DNA from: an uncultured Lachnospiraceae bacterium | GTDB lineage: Bacteria > Bacillota > Clostridia > Lachnospirales > Lachnospiraceae | DNA: 50,410 bases | NCBI GenBank assembly: GCA_947594855.1 | Contig: CANQEL010000017.1 | Coordinates: 1 to 50,410 of the forward strand | Direction of reading: 5' to 3' | Shown here: positions 44,874 through 50,410 of the stretch, piece after piece | Layout of the letters: each line of letters opens with the position of its first letter | How positions within the stretch are numbered: the first letter of the stretch is position 1 | Notes under the pieces: model-generated | What the model was told of the DNA's origin: nothing | Databases searched by the model: none | Seen by the model: the letters and a program-made list of their open reading frames with translations, nothing else | Made by a program: the position numbers and the translations under genes

Positions 44874-46280
44874 ATGAGCAATGCAACAAGAATGTCTGCA
44901 AGGGCAAGAATAGAAGCTCTTGTGGATGCAAACAGTTTTGTTGAAATCGGTGCGCTTGTTACTAAAAGAAACACGGATTTTAACATGCAGGAAAAGTCAG
45001 TTCCGGGCGATGGCGTCATTACCGGATATGGCTTAATCGACGGCAGTATTGTATATGTGTATAGCCAGGATGCTTCTGCAATTGGCGGTTCGATTGGAGA
45101 AATGCATGCAAAGAAAATATGCAATATATATGATATGGCTGTTAAGACCGGTACTCCTGTAATAGGTCTTATTGACTGTGCCGGTTTACGTCTTCAGGAA
45201 GCTACAGATGCTTTGGAGGGCTTTGGAAGTATTTACAGAAAGCAGGTTGAGGCTTCTGGTCTTGTACCGCAGATTGCTGCAATCTTTGGTACATGCGGAG
45301 GCGGAGTCGCAGTATCATCCGTACTGAGCGATTTTACATTTATGGAGAGCAGTGCAAAACTCTTTGTCAATTCCCCAAATGCTCTTTGTGGTAATTATAC
45401 TGATAAATGTGATACAAGTTCCGCTGAATTTCAGAGTACTGCAAACACTGTTGACTTTGTGTGTGAAGGAGAAGAAGAGCTTATAAGGGAAATAAGAGAT
45501 TTTGTTTCATTTATACCTGCAAATTGTGAAGATGTGGCTATAAGTGAATGTGGAGATGACCTCAACCGCCTTGTGCCTGAATTTGCTGCGTATGCTTCTG
45601 ATCCTGCAAAAGCGCTTAGCGCTATAGCTGATGATAACAGGTTTGTCGAGGTAAAATCAGGATATGCAAAGGAAATGGTAACAGGATTTATAAAGCTTAA
45701 CGGCATTACCGTAGGAGCTGTTGCCAACAGGAGCGCGGTTCTTGATGATGAAGGAAAGGCAGTAACCACATATGATTCCGTACTTACTACTGCAGGATGC
45801 GGTAAAGCGGAAGATTTCATATATTATTGTGATTCATTTGGTATTCCGGTTCTTACACTTACAAATGTAACCGGTTATGCGGCAACAATGGAAGAAGAAA
45901 AGACGATAGCAATGGCCGCTGCAAAACTTACTGCAGCATTTGCGGGTTCTGATGTGCCTAAAGTAAACCTTATCACAGGCAAGGCTTTTGGAAGCGCTTA
46001 TGTAACGATGAATTCAAAACATATAGGAGCTGATATGGTGTTTGCACTTGAAGGTGCGCAGGTTGGAATGATGGATTCAAAGGTTGCTGCACAGATTATG
46101 TATGAAGATGAGATTAATGCAGCTTCTGACAAGACAGCTGTTATAGATGAAAAAGCTGCTGAATATGATAAAGTTCAGTTAGATGTTTCATCAGCTGCAC
46201 AGAGAGGATATATTGATGTAATAGTAAGTCCTGAATCTGTTCGTAAGCAGCTTGTTTATGCGTTTGATATGTTATATTAA
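44874..46280 (+). CDS. Acyl-CoA carboxyltransferase subunit (MmdA/12S-like)
   Basis: A crotonase-fold carboxyltransferase that moves CO2 between an acyl-CoA such as methylmalonyl-CoA and biotin. Motifs are GDGVITGYGLIDG (near 45), the acyl-CoA region GTCGGGVAVSS, and GKAFGSAYVTMNSKHIGAD with ALEGAQVGMM in the C-terminal half. The 468 residues are about 40-50 fewer than usual, mainly at the N-terminus. It starts at the ATG at 44874 behind GGAGGG; an upstream extension has no ribosome site. First gene of a five-gene operon including BCCP and the Na+ pump. Methylmalonyl- or another acyl-CoA is inferred as substrate. Confidence 0.88.
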   Translation: MSNATRMSARARIEALVDANSFVEIGALVTKRNTDFNMQEKSVPGDGVITGYGLIDGSIVYVYSQDASAIGGSIGEMHAKKICNIYDMAVKTGTPVIGLIDCAGLRLQEATDALEGFGSIYRKQVEASGLVPQIAAIFGTCGGGVAVSSVLSDFTFMESSAKLFVNSPNALCGNYTDKCDTSSAEFQSTANTVDFVCEGEEELIREIRDFVSFIPANCEDVAISECGDDLNRLVPEFAAYASDPAKALSAIADDNRFVEVKSGYAKEMVTGFIKLNGITVGAVANRSAVLDDEGKAVTTYDSVLTTAGCGKAEDFIYYCDSFGIPVLTLTNVTGYAATMEEEKTIAMAAAKLTAAFAGSDVPKVNLITGKAFGSAYVTMNSKHIGADMVFALEGAQVGMMDSKVAAQIMYEDEINAASDKTAVIDEKAAEYDKVQLDVSSAAQRGYIDVIVSPESVRKQLVYAFDMLY

Positions 46281-46298
46281 TAAGTAAGGAGAGGCATT

Positions 46299-47039
46299 AT
46301 GAAAAAAAGATTATTATCAATTCTTTCAGTTTTTGCCTGCTTATGTCTTGTATTTACCCTTGCACAGACTACTGTAATCCATGCTTCCAGCAGTCAGTAT
46401 ACAGCCGATACATTTGCGGCTTATATGGATGAATGGATACAGTTATGGCTGTCAGGTGACATGGAAGCGCTTGAGGCTAATAATCAGCAGTATGAAAGTT
46501 ATGGAATGCCTGTAACTTATGATGTTGATGAAGAGGATTATAAGGCTCAGCTTGAAAAAGCAGGTGAATTTAAAGAATATGGCGAAGCTTCACTGACAGA
46601 AGACGGTGATGTAATAACTGTTACCAAGAATGCCGTATGTGAAAACAGAACCATAGATTTTACATTTTCATGGAATCTTTCGACCAATGAGATAACATGG
46701 CTGGCTGATATGGAAAGCACGCCGGGAGAAACATTTGTAAAGGCATGTCTTAATACAGTAATGGGAATGGGAACAGTATTTGTAGTACTTATATTCATTT
46801 CATTTGTTATTTCACTGTTTATATTATTCCAGAAGGGCAAAAAGAAAACTCCTGCAAAGGAAGAAAATACAGTTGAAAATATACCTGCCGTGGAAGTTGC
46901 GGACTCGCAGAACACTGCATCAGATGATGAAATTATCGCGGTTATTGCTGCGGCTGTTGCAGCATATGAGGCAGAATCTGGAGCAGAATATGAAGCACCG
47001 GCAGACGGACTTTTTGTCCGCTCAATCAAAAAGAGATAA
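46299..47039 (+). CDS. OadG-like subunit with an N-terminal extracellular domain
   Basis: A 246-residue membrane protein. A signal peptide (1-30, ending VIHAS) leads to an external domain of about 110 residues that looks like a small alpha/beta DUF3887-type fold. One transmembrane helix follows (about 150-172, MGMGTVFVVLIFISFVISL), then a cytoplasmic tail rich in Lys, Glu, Ala and Pro ending DGLFVRSIKKR. The helix with its MGMGTVFVVL start is the mark of OadG/sodium-pump gamma subunits, which are usually only about 80-120 residues. It should tether the biotin-loaded subunits to OadB. Confidence 0.8.
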   Translation: MKKRLLSILSVFACLCLVFTLAQTTVIHASSSQYTADTFAAYMDEWIQLWLSGDMEALEANNQQYESYGMPVTYDVDEEDYKAQLEKAGEFKEYGEASLTEDGDVITVTKNAVCENRTIDFTFSWNLSTNEITWLADMESTPGETFVKACLNTVMGMGTVFVVLIFISFVISLFILFQKGKKKTPAKEENTVENIPAVEVADSQNTASDDEIIAVIAAAVAAYEAESGAEYEAPADGLFVRSIKKR

Positions 47040-47081
47040 TTGCAAAAAGATTATTGATTATTTATTAAGGAGGATATATTA

Positions 47082-47447
47082 ATGAAAACCTATACAATTA
47101 CCGTAAATGGAAATGTTTATGATGTTACAGTTGAAGGCGGAGAAGGCTCTGCAGTACAGTCAGCAGCACCAAAGGCAGCGGCACCTAAGGCAGCACCTGC
47201 ACCAAAGCCGGCAGCACCTGCCGGAGCACAGGGTTCAGTAAAAGTTGCAGCACCTATGCCTGGTAAGATTCTTGCAGTTAAAGCAAGTACAGGTCAGGCT
47301 GTTAAGCGTGGTGATGTACTTCTTATATTAGAGGCTATGAAAATGGAAAATGAGGTTGTTGCACCACAGGATGGTACTGTTGCAAGCATTAATGTTGCAG
47401 AAGGCGCTATGGTTGAATCCGGTGATGTTTTAGCTACACTCAATTAA
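47082..47447 (+). CDS. Biotin carboxyl carrier protein of the decarboxylase
   Basis: A 121-residue carrier that shuttles carboxyl groups between the carboxyltransferases and the Na+-pump subunit. It has the biotinylation site EAMKMENEV with Lys87, a flexible Ala/Pro/Lys linker (about residues 25-50) and an N-terminal TYTITVNGNVYDV strand, typical of GcdC/MmdC/1.3S proteins. AGGAGG precedes the ATG. The gene sits between oadG-like and oadB-like genes. Confidence 0.93.
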   Translation: MKTYTITVNGNVYDVTVEGGEGSAVQSAAPKAAAPKAAPAPKPAAPAGAQGSVKVAAPMPGKILAVKASTGQAVKRGDVLLILEAMKMENEVVAPQDGTVASINVAEGAMVESGDVLATLN

Positions 47448-47485
47448 TAATTTAAGCTGAAAAATAAACCGGGAGGTAATATTAC

Positions 47486-48646
47486 ATGGACTATGTATTA
47501 GATACATTAAACAATCTGTGGCATCAGACAGCTTTTGTAAGTCTTAGCTGGGGTAATTATCTGATGATTGCAGTAGCATGTCTCTTTCTCTTTCTTGCCA
47601 TTAAGAAAGGATATGAACCGCTTCTTTTGGTACCGATAGCTTTCGGTATGCTTCTGGTTAACATATATCCTGATATTATGGCTGACGGAAGCGAAGGAAC
47701 AGAAGGATTGTTCCATTTCTTCTTCAGACTTGACGAATGGTCGATTCTTCCGTCACTTATATTTATGGGCGTAGGAGCAATGACGGATTTTGGACCGCTT
47801 ATTGCTAATCCTAAGAGTTTCCTTCTTGGAGCGGCGGCACAGTTTGGTATTTTTACTGCTTATCTGCTTGCTATAGGAATGGATGCCGTATGGCCGGTAC
47901 TTGAGTTTAATGACAAAGCGGCTGCAGCTATTTCAATCATCGGCGGCGCAGATGGACCTACATCCATATTCCTTGCAGGAAAACTTGGTCAGACGGCGCT
48001 CCTTGGACCTATTGCAGTAGCGGCATATTCCTATATGTCACTGGTTCCTATTATTCAGCCGCCTATTATGAAACTTCTTACAACGGAAAAAGAGCGTAAA
48101 GTTAAAATGGAGCAGCTTCGTCCTGTATCCAAGCTTGAAAAGATTCTTTTCCCTATAATAGTTACAATAGTTGTGGTAATGATTCTTCCTACAACTGCAC
48201 CGCTTATAGGTATGCTCATGCTTGGTAACCTGTTCCGTGAGAGCGGAGTTGTAAAACAGCTTGCGGATACGGCTTCAAATGCACTTATGTATATCGTTGT
48301 AATTCTTCTTGGTACTTCTGTAGGTGCGACTACAAGCGCAGAAGCATTTCTTAAACCTACGACGATTGCAATAGTTATTCTCGGACTTGTTGCATTTGCG
48401 GTTGGAACGGCTGCCGGAGTATTATTTGGCAAACTTATGTGTTTTGTAACTAAAGGTAAGGTTAATCCGCTTATCGGTTCTGCCGGAGTATCGGCAGTGC
48501 CTATGGCAGCGCGTGTGTCCCAGAAAGTTGGTTCTGAAGCAGACCCTACAAACTTCCTGCTGATGCATGCTATGGGACCTAACGTTGCCGGAGTTATAGG
48601 AACAGCGGTTGCAGCCGGAGTGTTCATGGCTATATTTGGAGTATAA
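47486..48646 (+). CDS. Sodium-pump decarboxylase beta subunit (OadB/MmdB/GcdB)
   Basis: A 386-residue integral membrane protein with about ten helices that decarboxylates carboxybiotin and drives Na+ out of the cell. Conserved motifs are GGADGPTSIFLAGKLG (its Asp is in the known Na+/carboxybiotin region) and AGVSAVPMAARVSQKVG, with PTNFLLMHAMGPNVAG near the end. Length and motifs are typical. GGGAGG precedes the ATG. With the carrier and carboxyltransferases it couples decarboxylation to a sodium gradient. Confidence 0.95.
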   Translation: MDYVLDTLNNLWHQTAFVSLSWGNYLMIAVACLFLFLAIKKGYEPLLLVPIAFGMLLVNIYPDIMADGSEGTEGLFHFFFRLDEWSILPSLIFMGVGAMTDFGPLIANPKSFLLGAAAQFGIFTAYLLAIGMDAVWPVLEFNDKAAAAISIIGGADGPTSIFLAGKLGQTALLGPIAVAAYSYMSLVPIIQPPIMKLLTTEKERKVKMEQLRPVSKLEKILFPIIVTIVVVMILPTTAPLIGMLMLGNLFRESGVVKQLADTASNALMYIVVILLGTSVGATTSAEAFLKPTTIAIVILGLVAFAVGTAAGVLFGKLMCFVTKGKVNPLIGSAGVSAVPMAARVSQKVGSEADPTNFLLMHAMGPNVAGVIGTAVAAGVFMAIFGV

Positions 48647-48681
48647 TGATAAAATATATAATAATTTAGGAGGTATGAATG

Positions 48682-50106
48682 ATGGCCGAAGAAAAAAGAC
48701 CTGTAAAAATTACTGAAACTATACTTCGTGATGCTCATCAGTCTCTGATTGCAACAAGAATGACAACAGAGCAGATGCTGCCAATCATCGATAAAATGGA
48801 TAAAGTAGGATATAACTCAGTAGAGTGCTGGGGCGGCGCTACATTTGATGCGTCACTCAGATTCCTTAAAGAAGACCCGTGGGAGAGGCTCCGCAAGCTG
48901 CGTGCAGGATTTAAAAACACTAAGCTTCAGATGCTGTTCCGCGGACAGAACATTCTCGGATACAGCCATTATCCTGATGATGTTGTTGAATATTTTGTTC
49001 AGAAGTCAATAGCAAACGGTATTGATATTATAAGAATATTTGACTGCCTTAATGATATCCGTAACCTTCAGACTGCAGTTAATGCTACTAATAAATTTAA
49101 AAAGCAGGAAGGAAGAGGACATGCACAGGTTGCATTGTCATATACACTTGGCGATGCTTATACACTTGATTACTGGAGAGATATTGCACGCAAGATTGAA
49201 GAAATGGGTGCAGATTCGATCTGTATAAAGGATATGGCAGGACTTTTGGTTCCTTATGAGGCAGAGAAACTTGTTAAAGCCCTTAAGGAAGGAACGAAAC
49301 TTCCTATCCAGCTCCATACGCACTATACATCTGGTGTTGCGGCAATGACTTATATGAAAGCAGTAGAAGCAGGATGCGATATAATTGATACTGCAATGTC
49401 GCCATTGTCAATGGGAACAAGCCAGCCTGCAACTGAAGTCATGGCAAAGACATTTGAAAACACACCGTATGATCCGGAATTTGACCAGAATCTTCTTGCT
49501 GAGATTGCAGATTATTTCAAACCTCTGCGTGAAGAGTGGATTGCAAGCGGACGTTATAGTACCAAAGTTATGGGCGTTAATATTAATACGCTTCGTTATC
49601 AGGTGCCGGGCGGAATGTTGAGTAACCTTGTTTCACAGCTTGCTGAAATGAAGCAGGAGGACAAATTTGATGAGGTTCTTGAGGAAGTGCCAAGAGTACG
49701 TAAAGATTTTGGTGAGCCGCCTCTTGTAACGCCTTCAAGTCAGATTGTAGGTACACAGGCAGTGCTTAATGTAGTACTTGGTGAGCGTTATAAGCAGTTT
49801 ACAAAGGAGAGCAGGGATCTTCTTGCAGGTAAATACGGACAGACAGTTAAACCTATGAATCCTGAAGTACAGAAGAAGGCACTCGGAGACACAAAACCGA
49901 TTACTCATAGACCTGCAGATGATCTTGAACCGGGACTTGCCAAATTCGAGGCTGAATGTAGCCAGTGGAAGAGACAGGATGAAGATGTTCTTTCATATGC
50001 GTTATTCCCGCAGGTAGCCACAGAATTTTTCAAATATCGTGATACGCAGTCAACAGGTGTAGATTCAACGCTTGCTGATAAAGAGGATAAAGTTTATCCG
50101 GTATAA
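48682..50106 (+). CDS. Oxaloacetate decarboxylase/5S-type carboxyltransferase alpha subunit
   Basis: A 474-residue TIM-barrel carboxyltransferase of the OadA/PycB/transcarboxylase-5S family, which interconverts oxaloacetate plus biotin and pyruvate plus carboxybiotin. Motifs are TETILRDAHQSLIATRM, ECWGGATFDASLRFL, CIKDMAGLL (the carboxylated/metal region), and QLHTHYTSGVAAM. It lacks a C-terminal biotin domain, supplied by the separate carrier. Tandem ATGs occur at 48679 and 48682; AGGAGG spacing favours the second. Last gene of the cluster, followed by a terminator. Confidence 0.93.
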   Translation: MAEEKRPVKITETILRDAHQSLIATRMTTEQMLPIIDKMDKVGYNSVECWGGATFDASLRFLKEDPWERLRKLRAGFKNTKLQMLFRGQNILGYSHYPDDVVEYFVQKSIANGIDIIRIFDCLNDIRNLQTAVNATNKFKKQEGRGHAQVALSYTLGDAYTLDYWRDIARKIEEMGADSICIKDMAGLLVPYEAEKLVKALKEGTKLPIQLHTHYTSGVAAMTYMKAVEAGCDIIDTAMSPLSMGTSQPATEVMAKTFENTPYDPEFDQNLLAEIADYFKPLREEWIASGRYSTKVMGVNINTLRYQVPGGMLSNLVSQLAEMKQEDKFDEVLEEVPRVRKDFGEPPLVTPSSQIVGTQAVLNVVLGERYKQFTKESRDLLAGKYGQTVKPMNPEVQKKALGDTKPITHRPADDLEPGLAKFEAECSQWKRQDEDVLSYALFPQVATEFFKYRDTQSTGVDSTLADKEDKVYPV

Positions 50107-50133
50107 GGGTAAATGGTGATATAAATTAAGAAG

Positions 50134-50166
50134 CAGCCGGACAGACCATGCCCGGCTGTTTTATAT
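50134..50166 (+). terminator. Terminator of the decarboxylase cluster
   Basis: CAGCCGG and CCGGCTG pair around an 11-base loop and are followed by TTTTATATT, 28 bases after the last stop. Confidence 0.85.
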
Positions 50167-50206
50167 TATATCTGAATTTTTTGAATAGGCCGATTACAAA
50201 TTCAGG

Positions 50207-50410
50207 TTACAGATTTGTTCTTTGAAGGAATTCTCCAACGTCTGATACTTCTAATGCCGTTTTTTGCCAGCTGTTCAGGACATTAATATCTTTCTGTCCT
50301 GATATCGCAGCCTTTAATTCATCCGGTACTTTACCGTAGGAGCTAAGTATATTAATCAGGCTTTGTGATATTCCCTGCGCAAGGCCGATTATTTTGCCTC
50401 TTGATTCGCC
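50207..50410 (-). CDS. C-terminal fragment of a probable Rpn-family nuclease
   Basis: The frame is open from the window edge to a TAA at 50207-50209 and gives 67 residues beginning GESRGKIIGLAQGIS and ending EFLQRTNL. The pattern, with YGKVPDELKAAISGQKDINVLNSW, matches the C-terminus of Rpn/YhgA-like recombination-promoting nucleases (PD-(D/E)XK), which are common and often multicopy in Clostridia. The catalytic part lies outside the window. The family call rests only on this tail. Confidence 0.6.
   Translation of the reverse strand, partial: GESRGKIIGLAQGISQSLINILSSYGKVPDELKAAISGQKDINVLNSWQKTALEVSDVGEFLQRTNL

Overview
The window looks like chromosomal DNA of a low-GC, Gram-positive, anaerobic clostridium, most likely a Lachnospiraceae member. 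The reasons are AGGAGG ribosome sites, CIRCE-controlled groESL, the sporulation genes gpr and spoIIP, a type III glutamine synthetase, DUF6062- and DUF6106-type proteins, Big2-domain surface proteins and a biotin-dependent Na+ pump. Lachnospira/Eubacterium eligens-like is a guess only. I saw no rRNA, tRNA, CRISPR array or insertion-sequence transposase.

Layout. 1-2.03 kb: a secreted Big2/leucine-rich-repeat protein bracketed by inverted copies of a structured hairpin repeat. 2.0-11 kb: housekeeping genes (DUF6062, GNAT-YunG fusion, groES-groEL, DUF6106, a large Big2 surface protein, guaB, amidase, dCMP deaminase). 11.5-14.2 kb: rpsT, gpr, spoIIP. 14.2-26.3 kb: a sulfur/cysteine island with LysR and Rrf2 regulators, two C-S-bond PLP enzymes, cysK, a rhodanese-E1 fusion, an SsuABC-like transporter, an ATC-hydrolase-family protein, an M20 amidohydrolase and a divergent ProC homologue. 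26.3-29.7 kb: an ABC exporter with its own two-component system. 29.8-34.7 kb: EamA transporter, HigB toxin with a HigA-protease antitoxin, PAS protein, a lone type IV pilin-like protein, and a duplicated type I toxin-antitoxin locus between two more hairpin repeats. 34.8-41 kb: lepA, hemW, sirtuin, hybrid histidine kinase. 41-44.7 kb: glnN and a D-Ala-D-Ala carboxypeptidase on the minus strand. 44.9-50.1 kb: a five-gene Na+-pumping decarboxylase cluster. The right edge holds the C-terminus of a probable Rpn-family nuclease.

How parts fit together. Three promoters of the sulfur island carry the same palindrome, ACCTAT-N7-ATAGGT, just downstream of the -10 box, and a partial copy overlaps the promoter of the Rrf2 gene. 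This suggests one autoregulated cysteine-responsive regulon. The last operon pairs a sulfonate/taurine-type importer with an ATC-hydrolase homologue and an M20 amidohydrolase, which resembles the thiazoline-to-cysteine route; I propose it scavenges a cyclic or N-blocked cysteine derivative. The order rpsT-gpr-spoIIP-lepA-hemW, contiguous in many Firmicutes, is split here by about 20.6 kb of accessory DNA, and its right border carries the type I toxin-antitoxin and hairpin repeats. All functions are read from sequence by eye; no database search was run.
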